Source: Arthrobacter ruber
Lineage (GTDB): Bacteria; Actinomycetota; Actinomycetes; Actinomycetales; Micrococcaceae
DNA length: 39,359 nucleotides
NCBI RefSeq assembly: GCF_002954225.1
Contig: NZ_PPTH01000007.1
Coordinates: 13,423 to 52,781, forward strand
Direction: 5' to 3'
Positions 7,778-14,664 of the stretch are shown here, piece after piece. The position numbers and the translations under genes were made by a program. Numbering within the stretch: position 1 is the first letter of the stretch; every line of letters starts with the position of its first letter. The notes beneath the pieces were generated by a model that was not told the DNA's origin, searched no databases, and saw nothing but the letters and a program-made list of their open reading frames with translations.

Positions 7778-8542
7778 CTAGGTGGGAAGCAGGGGTGCAC
7801 GCCAGGCGTGCGTGTAGTAGGGGAGGCGCAGGGAGGCCTCCGGGGTGAACGCGAGGTAGTCGGTGAGGTACCAGTGCAGGTTCGCCTCGACGCGGCGTCG
7901 GAGTGTGAGCGTGGCGCGCCGGTAGTAGCTGCGCGAGCGGGCGAGGTCGACGACGTCGGGGACACTCAGCTCCTGGGTCCAGCGCACCAGCACGTCCTCG
8001 GGGGGTGCGAACCGCGGACCGAAGGAGGGACGGTAGGCGGGGGAGAAGACATCACCCGCGTGCATGATGCGGGAGAGGCGGTGGACCCAGGGCAGCGAGA
8101 CGTCGAGCTGGTTCCAGAGCACGGCCAGCCGGCCACCGGGCCTCAGCACCCGGGCGGCCTCCCGGACCGTCGCCGGGTGGTCGCACCAGTGCCAGGTCTG
8201 GGCCAGGGTGAGCAGGTCCATGGAGGCGTCCGGCAGGTGCGAGTGCTCCGCCGTGCCCTCGAGGACGGGGACTCCCGGAAGGCGGGTGGCGAGGACGGCC
8301 AGCATGTCCTCCGACGGGTCGACGGCGGTCACCTCGAGGCTGCGGTCGGCCAGCAGGCCGGTGAAGATGCCGGTCCCCGCCCCGATGTCGGCGGCCTGCC
8401 GGGCCCGCGGCGGGACGACCCAGTCGGCGATCCCCGCCGGGTAGCCTGGGCGCACGCGGTCGTACTGGCCGGCCCCGGTCAGGTAGGCGCCGGCCAGGGC
8501 GCGACGGCGCTGGTCGTCGAACCGCGGTCCGCCCGTCACCAC
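7778..8542 (-). CDS. Class I SAM-dependent methyltransferase
   Basis: Encodes 254 residues with the class I methyltransferase fold. Motif I is ADIGAGTGIFTGLL near residue 50, then VTAVDPSEDML (acidic loop), LTLAQTWHWCDHP (motif IV region) and LRPGGRLAVLWNQ (post motif III). The DPSxxML and WHW features are common in UbiE/Tam-like small-molecule methyltransferases; the substrate cannot be told from sequence. The start is probably GTG at 8542 (an adjacent in-frame GTG at 8539 is equally possible). It follows hisN by only 27 bp on the same strand, so the two are probably co-transcribed. The stop lies 17 bp from the divergent-looking operator region of the metal operon, which is transcribed in the same direction. 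Confidence 0.85.
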   Translation of the reverse strand: MVTGGPRFDDQRRRALAGAYLTGAGQYDRVRPGYPAGIADWVVPPRARQAADIGAGTGIFTGLLADRSLEVTAVDPSEDMLAVLATRLPGVPVLEGTAEHSHLPDASMDLLTLAQTWHWCDHPATVREAARVLRPGGRLAVLWNQLDVSLPWVHRLSRIMHAGDVFSPAYRPSFGPRFAPPEDVLVRWTQELSVPDVVDLARSRSYYRRATLTLRRRVEANLHWYLTDYLAFTPEASLRLPYYTHAWRAPLLPT

Positions 8543-8569
8543 GGGCCGCCCTGGGGCGTACCCGTACCG

Positions 8570-9379
8570 CTAGAGGAGGTCATCCACGTCCGGGTTGAGG
8601 GTCCGCAGGACCTCGCTGTGCAGGGAGCCGTTGGTCGCGAGGGCGTTGCCGCCGTGAGGCCCGTCCTCGCCCTCGAGCGAGGTGAAGCGGCCGCCCGCCT
8701 CGGTCACGATGGGCACGAGGGCCGCCATGTCGTACAGGTTGAGCTCGGGTTCGCACGCGATGTCGACGGCGCCCTCGGCCACGAGGCAGTAGGACCAGAA
8801 GTCGCCGTAGGCGCGGGTACGCCACACGCGGTCCGTCAGGTTGACGAACTCGGCCAGTGCGCCGCGCTTCCTCCAGCCGGAGAGGCTGGAGTAGGACAGC
8901 GAGGCGTCCTCGAGCCGCGAGACGTTGGAGACCCGGAGGCGCTGCGCGGCGGCGAGGGACTTGCCGGTGTAGGCGCCGGTGCCCTCGGCGGCCCACCAGC
9001 GCTTGCCGAGCGCCGGTGCGCTCACGACGCCGACCACGGGCCGGCCGTCGTCGATCAGTGAGATCAGGGTGGCCCACACCGGTACACCCCGGACGAAGTT
9101 CTTGGTGCCGTCGATGGGGTCGATGACCCAGCGACGCGAGCCGGAGCCTGTGCTGCCGAATTCCTCGCCGAGGACGGCGTCGCGGGGCCTGGCCCTGGAC
9201 AGCTGCCCGCGGATAGCCTCCTCGGCCCCCTTGTCGGCGTCCGTGACGGGGGTGAGGTCCGGCTTGGTCTCGATACGGAGGTCGAGTGCCTTGAAGCGCG
9301 ACATGGTCCGGTCGTCGACCGAGTCCGCCATGATGTGGGCGAGGCGGAGGTCGTCGTTGTAGCCCTGCGAGAAACTCAT
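8570..9379 (-). CDS. hisN: Histidinol-phosphatase, inositol monophosphatase-like (HisN)
   Basis: Encodes 269 residues of the FIG/IMPase superfamily. Metal-site motifs are [35 protein letters not shown] and, near the C-terminus, [19 protein letters not shown]. In Actinobacteria this subgroup includes HisN, which removes phosphate from L-histidinol phosphate in histidine biosynthesis; a related inositol- or sugar-phosphatase role cannot be excluded by eye. The ATG at 9379 is chosen over an upstream TTG because a TAGGTT -10 box ends seven bases before it, implying a leaderless transcript. No other histidine genes are nearby, as is usual for hisN in this group. Confidence 0.85.
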   Translation of the reverse strand: MSFSQGYNDDLRLAHIMADSVDDRTMSRFKALDLRIETKPDLTPVTDADKGAEEAIRGQLSRARPRDAVLGEEFGSTGSGSRRWVIDPIDGTKNFVRGVPVWATLISLIDDGRPVVGVVSAPALGKRWWAAEGTGAYTGKSLAAAQRLRVSNVSRLEDASLSYSSLSGWRKRGALAEFVNLTDRVWRTRAYGDFWSYCLVAEGAVDIACEPELNLYDMAALVPIVTEAGGRFTSLEGEDGPHGGNALATNGSLHSEVLRTLNPDVDDLL

Positions 9380-9386
9380 ACCGATC

Positions 9387-9392
9387 AACCTA
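9387..9392 (-). promoter_or_regulatory. Leaderless-type -10 box of hisN
   Basis: TAGGTT on the minus strand, seven bases before the ATG at 9379. No Shine-Dalgarno-like sequence lies between. The G-rich tract at 9427-9447 begins 34 bases further upstream. Confidence 0.4.
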
Positions 9393-9426
9393 TCGTCTGG
9401 GCGGGCGCATCAGGCGCCCCGTGCGC

Positions 9427-9447
9427 GGGGCGGGGGCGGGGGCGGGG
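9427..9447 (+). other. Four-run G-tract, potential G-quadruplex
   Basis: Four runs of 4, 5, 5 and 4 guanines on the plus strand are separated by single cytosines. Single-base loops and runs of four or more predict a very stable G-quadruplex. It lies between the cold-shock gene terminator and the hisN promoter, on the non-transcribed side of both genes. Confidence 0.75.
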
Positions 9448-9471
9448 CAGGATCGGGCCGGACAAGCAGAA

Positions 9472-9502
9472 AGCCACCGCGGGCTCGCGCCGCACGGTGG
9501 CT
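9472..9502 (-). terminator. Intrinsic terminator of the cold-shock gene
   Basis: Inverted repeat AGCCACCG (9472-9479) and CGGTGGCT (9495-9502) with a GC-rich loop. Read on the minus strand it is followed by TTTCTGCTTGTC, a T-rich stretch. It begins 35 bases after the stop codon of the cold-shock protein. Confidence 0.7.
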
Positions 9503-9536
9503 CTCGGTCCGTCGCCGCAGGGCGGCACGGAGGAAG

Positions 9537-9740
9537 TTAGAGAACGGAGATGTTCTCGGCCTGGGGACCCTTGGGACCCTGGGTGGTCTCGAAGCTGACC
9601 TTCTGGTTCTCCTCGAGGGAACGGTAGCCGTTCGAGTTGATCGCGGAGAAGTGGGCGAACACGTCAGCGCCGCCGTCCTCGGGAGCGATGAAGCCGAAGC
9701 CCTTTTCGGCGTTGAACCATTTCACTGTGCCAGTAGCCAT
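9537..9740 (-). CDS. cspA: Cold-shock protein, CspA family
   Basis: Encodes 67 residues, the standard single cold-shock domain. RNP1 ([10 protein letters not shown]) and RNP2 (VFAHFSAI) give the aromatic nucleic-acid-binding surface; the opening [13 protein letters not shown] is the classic family start. It acts as an RNA chaperone and may unwind messages in the cold or in stationary phase. The ATG at 9740 is preferred over one three codons upstream because AAGGATG ends six bases before it. The gene stands alone with its own terminator and a long upstream leader containing a hairpin next to the ribosome-binding site. Confidence 0.97.
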   Translation of the reverse strand: MATGTVKWFNAEKGFGFIAPEDGGADVFAHFSAINSNGYRSLEENQKVSFETTQGPKGPQAENISVL

Positions 9741-9890
9741 GCTGTACATCCTTACCTGGGGGAGCGCCCCGACGTTCGGGGGCTCATCGTGGTGTTCGTT
9801 GACCGCTTATCAAAAAAGCTGTCGAACTCCAGGTGGAGGGTCAAGGCTTAGAGATGTAATGCGCAAACAACAACTTCGTTCACTCTAACA
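9741..9890 (-). promoter_or_regulatory. cspA: Long 5' leader and promoter region of the cold-shock gene
   Basis: About 150 bases without a gene separate the cold-shock ATG from the rsgA stop. An 11-bp stem with one bulge (9762-9785, loop CGT) lies next to the Shine-Dalgarno sequence AAGGATG (9747-9753). The upstream part is AT-richer than its surroundings and contains TTGACC, TTGTTG and TAAGCC-like hexamers on the minus strand; I cannot assign one promoter confidently. Long structured leaders are typical of cspA-type genes that control translation by temperature. Confidence 0.5.
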
Positions 9891-9925
9891 GGCCCGGCCG
9901 GGATCCCTGACATCGGGGGCCGGCC

Positions 9926-11056
9926 TCACTGCTGGCCGAGCTCCTTGGCGTCGTGTGCGTTGCCCCGCGGTTCCGCGGTCCCGGCAGTCAGCAGGCGGCG
10001 CAGGCTGGCGAGCCGCACCGGGCCGGACTCGCCGGCGAGCCCCTCCGCCACGTAGCTGTCCAGCCCGCAGTCCACGGCGTTGTCGTCGTGCCGGCATCCG
10101 CGCTCGCAGCGGTCGGTTCCCGGCTCCAGGTCGGGGAAGGCCTTCAGGATGCGGTCGGCGTCGACGTGCGCGAGGCCGAAGGACCGGATGCCGGGGGTGT
10201 CGATGATCCAGGTGCCGGGTGCGGCGTCCGCCGCCTTGAGGGCCAGGGCCGACGACGACGTGTGGCGTCCCCTGCCCGTGACGGCGTTGACGCCGCCCGT
10301 GGCACGCGTGGATCCTGTCAGGGCGTTGACCATGGTCGACTTCCCGACGCCGGAGTGGCCGAGCAGTACGCTGACCTGCCCGTCGAGCTCGTCCCGCAGG
10401 GCATCGACCGCGCCGTGCGAGAGGCGGGCCGACTCGCCGTCGTCGGAGGTGGCCTCGATCCCCACGGCCTCGTCCGTCCTGCTGATGATCACGCGCAGGT
10501 CGAGGTGCTCGTAGTTGGCGAGGAGCGGCGCCGGGTCGCGGAGATCCGCCTTGGTGATGCACAGCAGCGGCTCGATCCCGGCGTCGTAGGCGGCCACGAG
10601 GGCGCGGTCGATGAAGCCGGTCCGCGGTTCGGGGTTGGCGGCGGCGACGACGATGACCAGCTGGTCGGCGTTGGCGACGACGACGCGCTCCACCGGATCG
10701 GTGTCGTCGGCGCTGCGGCGCAGGACGGTGTGCCGGTCCTCGATCCGCACCAGGCGCGCCAGGGAGTCGGGGCCGCCGGAGAGGTCGCCGACCAGCGCCA
10801 CGAGGTCGCCGGCGACGACGGCGTTGCGCCGCAGTTCGCGCGCGCGTGCGGCGATGACGATGCGTTCGTCGGGCGTGTCCTCGTCGACCACGGTGGTATA
10901 GCGGCCGCGGTCCACGGTCACCACGCGTCCCGTCACGGCGTCGTCGTAGGCGGGACGCGTCTTGGTGCGGGGGCGGGACCCCTTCTTGTTGGGGCGGATC
11001 CGGACGTCGGACTCGTCCCAGGACCGTGACCCGCGGCGGTTGCCGGCCTCGCTCAT
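9926..11056 (-). CDS. rsgA: Ribosome small-subunit-dependent GTPase A (RsgA)
   Basis: Encodes 376 residues. It has the circularly permuted GTPase order that defines RsgA/YjeQ: an N-terminal OB-fold (about 40-110), then G4 (CITKADL), G1 (GHSGVGKST, about 233-241), and G3 (DTPGIRSFG). A C-terminal zinc motif with spaced Cys and His (CERGCRHDDNAVDC) follows. RsgA checks and matures the 30S subunit late in assembly, hydrolysing GTP when bound to it. The ATG overlaps the aroA stop by four bases (ATGA), so the pair is co-translated, an arrangement that recurs in Actinobacteria. A very basic N-terminal extension (RRGSRSW, RPNKKGSRPRTKTR) probably contacts rRNA. Confidence 0.95.
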   Translation of the reverse strand: MSEAGNRRGSRSWDESDVRIRPNKKGSRPRTKTRPAYDDAVTGRVVTVDRGRYTTVVDEDTPDERIVIAARARELRRNAVVAGDLVALVGDLSGGPDSLARLVRIEDRHTVLRRSADDTDPVERVVVANADQLVIVVAAANPEPRTGFIDRALVAAYDAGIEPLLCITKADLRDPAPLLANYEHLDLRVIISRTDEAVGIEATSDDGESARLSHGAVDALRDELDGQVSVLLGHSGVGKSTMVNALTGSTRATGGVNAVTGRGRHTSSSALALKAADAAPGTWIIDTPGIRSFGLAHVDADRILKAFPDLEPGTDRCERGCRHDDNAVDCGLDSYVAEGLAGESGPVRLASLRRLLTAGTAEPRGNAHDAKELGQQ

Positions 11057-12441
11057 GCCCGGGCCGCCGTTCCGCGCCCGCGTCCGTCCTCGTGCTCCGT
11101 GGAGCCGGGACCCGCGGTGTCCTCGGTGCCGGTCACGGCCGCCCAGAGCCCGGGGAACTCGGGCAGCGTCTTGGCCGTGGTGCCGATGTTCTCCACGGCC
11201 ACGCCGTCCACGGCCAGTCCGATGATCGCGCCGGCGGTCGCCATGCGGTGGTCGTCGTAGGTGTGGAACACGCCGCCGTGCAGGGGTGCCGGCCGGATCA
11301 CGAGGCCGTCCGCGGTCTCCTCGGCATCGCCGCCGAGGGCGTTGATCTCCGCGACGAGCGCGGCGAGCCGGTCCGTCTCGTGTCCGCGGAGGTGCGCGAT
11401 GCCAGTGAGGGTCGAGGGGCCGTCCGCCAGTGCGCACAGCGCCGCGACGGTGGGGGCGAGTTCGGAGGTGTCCGCGAAGGTGCCGCCAGAGACGGACGGG
11501 CCGCCCGTCACCGTCAGGACGCCGTCGTCCAGGGTCGCCGTCGCGCCCATCAGCGGCAGGATGCGCCGCCACGCGTCACCCACCTGGGTGGTGTCCGAGG
11601 GCCAGTTCCGCACGCGGACGGTGCCGCCGGTGACCACGGCCGCGGCCAGGAACGGTCCGGCGTTGGAGAGGTCGGGTTCCACGGCGACGTCGAAGGCCGC
11701 GATGGGGCTCGGGGGGATGTTCCAGTGGTCCGGCACGGAGTCGTCGACGGCGACACCGAGGGACCGCAGCGTCTCGACGGTCATCCTCACGTGGTCGAGG
11801 CTGGGCACGGGCTTGCCCACGTGCTCGAGGTGCAGGCCCTCGGTGAACCGGGCCCCGACGAGCAGGAGCGCCGAGACGAACTGCGACGAGGCGGACGCGT
11901 CGATCACGAGGTGTCCGCCGCGCACGCTCCCCTCGCCCTCGACGGTGAACGGCAGCGACCCCGCCCCGCCGTCGTCGACGGCGACGCCGAGGCCACGCAG
12001 GGCCGCGATGATGCTGCCCATCGGGCGGCGCCGCGCGTGGGGGTCGCCGTCGAACCGGGTGCTGCCGGTCACGAGCCCGGCCAGGGGCGGGACGAAGCGC
12101 ATGACGGTGCCCGCGAGCCCGCAGTCGACGGCGCGGTCTGCTGCGGTGCCCGGCCCGGCCTGCAGGGGCGTCACGTGCAGGTCCGGCCCGAAGCCGCCGT
12201 CGCCCGGCACCTCCTCGACCACGGCGCCGAGCGAGCGCAGGGCCCGGACCATCAGCGCGGAGTCACGGGAGTGCAGCGGGCGGCGGATCAGGCACGGACC
12301 GTCGGCGAGGGCCGCGAGCACCAGATAGCGGTTGGTGAGGGACTTGGACCCGGGCACCGAGATCTCGGCGTCCACGGGACGCGTCAGGCGGGGCGCCCGC
12401 CACAGGATGTGGTCGGACACCCCGCCTGAGGTAACGGTCAT
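11053..12441 (-). CDS. aroA: 3-phosphoshikimate 1-carboxyvinyltransferase (EPSP synthase)
   Basis: Encodes 462 residues with the two-domain inside-out alpha/beta fold. It transfers enolpyruvyl from PEP to shikimate 3-phosphate, the sixth step of the shikimate pathway. Visible motifs are SVPGSKSLTNRYLVLAALA (phosphate binding), CGLAGTVMRFVPPLAGL, FDGDPHARRRPM, DASASSQFVSALLL, HLRGHETDRLAAL and TYDDHRMATAGAI. The ATG at 12441 starts eight codons before the first family-conserved residues; no strong Shine-Dalgarno sequence precedes it and the DoxX-like gene ends five bases upstream, so re-initiation is likely. The C-terminal tail beyond about residue 440 (EHEDGRGRG) is unconserved-looking. Confidence 0.96.
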   Translation of the reverse strand: MTVTSGGVSDHILWRAPRLTRPVDAEISVPGSKSLTNRYLVLAALADGPCLIRRPLHSRDSALMVRALRSLGAVVEEVPGDGGFGPDLHVTPLQAGPGTAADRAVDCGLAGTVMRFVPPLAGLVTGSTRFDGDPHARRRPMGSIIAALRGLGVAVDDGGAGSLPFTVEGEGSVRGGHLVIDASASSQFVSALLLVGARFTEGLHLEHVGKPVPSLDHVRMTVETLRSLGVAVDDSVPDHWNIPPSPIAAFDVAVEPDLSNAGPFLAAAVVTGGTVRVRNWPSDTTQVGDAWRRILPLMGATATLDDGVLTVTGGPSVSGGTFADTSELAPTVAALCALADGPSTLTGIAHLRGHETDRLAALVAEINALGGDAEETADGLVIRPAPLHGGVFHTYDDHRMATAGAIIGLAVDGVAVENIGTTAKTLPEFPGLWAAVTGTEDTAGPGSTEHEDGRGRGTAARA

Positions 12442-12446
12442 GTCGC

Positions 12447-12995
12447 TTAGGAACCGACGACGTCGGACGCGGTCTTGCGCACGGCCTTGTCGGCCTTCTT
12501 CAGCTGCTTGCGGGCGTCCCTGCCGAAGCCGGCGGCGTTCTTCTTCGCGTCCAGGGCGAGGTGCTCGGCACGCCAGGCGATGCCCGGACGGCCGTTGGTG
12601 TCCACCGCGGCGAGCAGGACGGCACCGATGAGCGAGAGGTGCTTGAGCAGCTGCGCGCGGCGGGCCTTCTTGCCCTCGGGCGTGGAGGCGTCCGCCGAGC
12701 GGTAGTCCACCAGGGCGTTGACGGTGGCGGTCACGGTCAGCAGCAGGGCTGCGACGCGGGAGAACCGGCCGATGCCGAGCAGGAGCGCCGCACCGATCTG
12801 CGTGGCCCCGAGGACCTGGCCCACGAGCTTCTCGTTGCTCGTGAGCGCGGCGGCGGACGGGACCACCTTCGTCACGCCGGCGAGGACCGGCTTGAGCTGC
12901 GGGGCCGTGGCGCCCGCGGTGCGGAGCCGGTCGACGCCGGAGAACACGAAGCTGCTGGCGAGCAGGGGTCGGGCGATTACGCGGACAAGGGTCAC
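12447..12995 (-). CDS. DoxX-family membrane protein
   Basis: Encodes 182 residues starting with GTG at 12995, selected because GGAGG sits five bases upstream. The protein has four hydrophobic segments typical of DoxX: a first helix with RPLLASSFVFSGVDRLR, then GQVLGATQIGAALLLGIG, VAALLLTVTATVNALVDY, and LLKHLSLIGAVLLAAVDT. The C-terminal 40 residues are highly basic and lysine-rich (DARKQLKKADKAVRKTA). Mycobacterial DoxX relatives work with superoxide dismutase and thiol pathways; whether that applies here is inference, though the thiol-stress sigma gene is transcribed divergently next door. The gene is the first of a probable doxX-aroA-rsgA operon. Confidence 0.85.
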   Translation of the reverse strand: MTLVRVIARPLLASSFVFSGVDRLRTAGATAPQLKPVLAGVTKVVPSAAALTSNEKLVGQVLGATQIGAALLLGIGRFSRVAALLLTVTATVNALVDYRSADASTPEGKKARRAQLLKHLSLIGAVLLAAVDTNGRPGIAWRAEHLALDAKKNAAGFGRDARKQLKKADKAVRKTASDVVGS

Positions 12996-13051
12996 AACTG
13001 CCTCCTGGTTGCCGGCGGTTCCGCCGGACGTCGGGTCTGTACTTCCGAGCA

Positions 13052-13058
13052 ATTACTA
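13052..13058 (-). promoter_or_regulatory. Candidate -10 box for the doxX-aroA-rsgA operon
   Basis: TAGTAAT on the minus strand lies about 57 bases before the GTG at 12995, in an AT-rich patch rare in this window. A clear -35 box is not visible. Together with 13059-13223, where I see nothing else, it forms the noncoding part of the divergent region between doxX and the sigma-factor gene. Confidence 0.35.
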
Positions 13059-13223
13059 AGCACGCTGGGTCTAGTTTTACATGCCGCATCGGGCGGGGCG
13101 ATCCGGAAGCGGCTCCTGCGGGGACCCGCCTGCTGTGCGTCGCCGCAACGAGGGCGGATTTCGCCGCCGACCGGGTGACGTCCCGTCCCGGGGCCCACCG
13201 GCGGCGGCCGGGGATCCGGGGCA

Positions 13224-13249
13224 GGAATAGAAGGACCCCGGAGGAGGTT
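13224..13249 (+). promoter_or_regulatory. SigR/SigH-type autoregulatory promoter of the sigma-factor gene
   Basis: GGAAT at 13224-13228, exactly 18 bases, then GTT at 13247-13249. This is the established recognition pattern of actinobacterial thiol-stress sigma factors (SigR of Streptomyces, SigH of mycobacteria). It sits in front of the gene for just such a factor, so positive autoregulation is the natural reading. The predicted start near 13256 would precede both possible start codons, 13294 and 13408. Confidence 0.8.
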
Positions 13250-13393
13250 GGACCAGGGGTGACGCAGACGACGGTGAAGGGGTACCCACGCACATGACAG
13301 GTGGACAGACCGCTACGGTCGACAGACCCGGATTCCAGCTCTCGACGACGGTCAAGCGTGACGGTCCCACGGGGCCGCGGCAGCTCCGGCGCG

Positions 13394-13399
13394 TAGACT
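13394..13399 (+). promoter_or_regulatory. Candidate housekeeping -10 box for the short sigma-factor transcript
   Basis: TAGACT lies eight bases before the ATG at 13408. A transcript starting here would be nearly leaderless and could encode only the short form. No convincing -35 box is seen. Confidence 0.4.
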
Positions 13400-13407
13400 T
13401 CAGGACG

Positions 13408-14103
13408 ATGAATACTACAGCCCCCGCAGGCAGCAATCAGGCCGAAGATGCAGAGTTGGATGTGTCCACCGAGTCGGAAGCCGACCGGAAGGCCCGCTTC
13501 GAGCGCGACGCCATGCAGTACGTCGACCAGCTCTACTCCGCCGCGATGCGCATGGCGCGCAATCCCAGCGACGCGGAGGACCTGGTACAGGAGGCCTACA
13601 CCAAGGCGTTCTCGGCCTTCCACCAGTACAAGCCCGGGACCAACCTGAAGGCGTGGCTGTACCGCATCCTCACGAACACCTACATCAACCTCTACCGCAA
13701 GAGGCAGCGCGAGCCCCTGCAGTCGCACTCGGACACCATCGAGGACTGGCAGCTCGCGAAGGCCGCCGAGCACACCTCGATGGGCCTGCGGTCCGCCGAG
13801 GCGGAGGCCCTGGACCACCTGCCGGATTCCGACGTCAAGAGCGCCCTGCAGGCGATCCCCGAGGAGTTCCGGCTCGCCGTGTACTTCTCCGACGTCGAGG
13901 GGTTCGCGTACAAGGAAATATCGGAAATCATGAACACGCCCATCGGGACCGTCATGTCCCGGCTGCATCGCGGCCGCAAGCTCCTGCGGGAACTGCTCGC
14001 CGAGTACGCACACGAGCGGGGCCTCGGTGCCACCAGAGGAGCTGGTGCCAAGACCCCGGTCGCCGCAGGTGCAGGGGGCAAGGAACAGGAGATGAAGAAA
14101 TGA
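13408..14103 (+). CDS. sigH: ECF RNA polymerase sigma factor, SigR/SigH thiol-stress type
   Basis: Encodes 231 residues from the ATG at 13408; SigR of Streptomyces is of similar length. Region 2 holds the polymerase-binding and -10 recognition segments ([41 protein letters not shown]). Region 4 holds [37 protein letters not shown]. This group transcribes thioredoxin, mycothiol and protease genes after disulphide stress. An in-frame ATG at 13294 would add 38 residues; it lies downstream of the SigR-type promoter, matching the two-isoform design of Streptomyces SigR. The stop overlaps the start of the anti-sigma gene (ATGA). The C-terminal tail ([15 protein letters not shown]) is low-complexity. 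Confidence 0.95.
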   Translation: MNTTAPAGSNQAEDAELDVSTESEADRKARFERDAMQYVDQLYSAAMRMARNPSDAEDLVQEAYTKAFSAFHQYKPGTNLKAWLYRILTNTYINLYRKRQREPLQSHSDTIEDWQLAKAAEHTSMGLRSAEAEALDHLPDSDVKSALQAIPEEFRLAVYFSDVEGFAYKEISEIMNTPIGTVMSRLHRGRKLLRELLAEYAHERGLGATRGAGAKTPVAAGAGGKEQEMKK

Positions 14104-14360
14104 GTGATTGCGGAAGTCTCGGCGACTGCGCCGACTCGCGGATCGAACGGCTCTACGAGTACCTGGACGGGGCCCTGTCCCATCAGGACCTGGTGGAGAT
14201 CAAGGACCACCTCGACGGTTGCCCGCAGTGCGCCGAGGAACACGACCTCGAGTGCGTGATCCGGTCGGTCGTGAAGCGCTCGTGCACCGAGGTTGCGCCG
14301 ACCACGTTGAAGGCGAGCATCCTCGACCGCATCAGCCACCTCCAGTCCGTGGACCACTGA
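14100..14360 (+). CDS. rsrA: Zinc-containing redox anti-sigma factor (RsrA/RshA type)
   Basis: Encodes 86 residues of the ZAS family. The hallmark HxxxCxxC is HLDGCPQC, with His37, Cys41 and Cys44, which are the same positions as in Streptomyces RsrA; Cys10 can serve as the further redox-active cysteine. In the reduced, zinc-bound form such proteins hold the sigma factor inactive; oxidation forms a disulphide, expels zinc and frees it. Cys4, Cys52 and Cys62 are also present. The ATG overlaps the sigma-factor stop by four bases, giving coupled synthesis of the partners. A very strong hairpin terminator starts 24 bases after the stop. Confidence 0.95.
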   Translation: MSDCGSLGDCADSRIERLYEYLDGALSHQDLVEIKDHLDGCPQCAEEHDLECVIRSVVKRSCTEVAPTTLKASILDRISHLQSVDH

Positions 14361-14383
14361 CGGCCCACCGGGACGAGAGCTGT

Positions 14384-14432
14384 ATCAACGAAAGAACCTC
14401 CGGCCCGCTGGGCCGGAGGTTCTTTCGTTGAT
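14384..14432. terminator. Perfect 23-bp bidirectional terminator between rsrA and bL37 genes
   Basis: Bases 14384-14406 pair with 14410-14432 without a mismatch around a three-base loop (GCT). The outer arm is AT-rich (ATCAACGAAAGAA / TTCTTTCGTTGAT) and the core GC-rich (CCTCCGGCCC). Either strand therefore ends the hairpin with a T-containing arm, so it can serve both convergent genes. Confidence 0.85.
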
Positions 14433-14443
14433 GACGCCTGGAC

Positions 14444-14518
14444 TCAGGTGTTGGGGCGCTTACCGTGGTTCGCGCCTCCACGCTTCCGGTCGCGGCGCTT
14501 GCGTGCTCGCTTGCTCAT
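14444..14518 (-). CDS. Ribosomal protein bL37
   Basis: Encodes only 24 residues, too short for most gene finders. The protein starts MSKRARKRRDRKRGG and ends ANHGKRPNT, almost entirely basic. I recall bL37, a 24-residue actinobacterial large-subunit protein first seen in Mycobacterium smegmatis ribosome structures, with the same RKKRDRK core and ANHGKRPNA ending. A strong ribosome-binding site (GAAGGAGG) lies seven bases before the ATG. It converges on the anti-sigma gene across the shared terminator. High basicity, the ribosome-binding site and the conserved ending argue strongly that it is real. Confidence 0.88.
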   Translation of the reverse strand: MSKRARKRRDRKRGGANHGKRPNT

Positions 14519-14624
14519 GGCTGCCTCCTTCTTCTTCAGGCACTGCAGTCGTGCAGAACTGCTCCCCAGTCTCCCATACGGCGACCTGCCCCGCCTAAAC
14601 AGGCCCGCCCCTGGAGGGCGTGCT

Positions 14625-14630
14625 TAGGAT
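14625..14630 (+). promoter_or_regulatory. Candidate -10 box of the MDR oxidoreductase gene
   Basis: TAGGAT at 14625-14630 would give a start near 14637 and a leader of about 28 bases containing GAAGGAGC (14651-14658). No -35 box is evident. Confidence 0.35.
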
Positions 14631-14664
14631 GAGCACGACCATCCATGATCGAAGGAGCTTATGC

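Noticed and set aside
11053..14013. Single 986-codon frame covering aroA and the region through the sigma-factor gene
   Set aside because: Only the last 462 codons are AroA. The upstream part runs antisense to sigH and out of frame with the DoxX-like gene, so the real start is the ATG at 12441.
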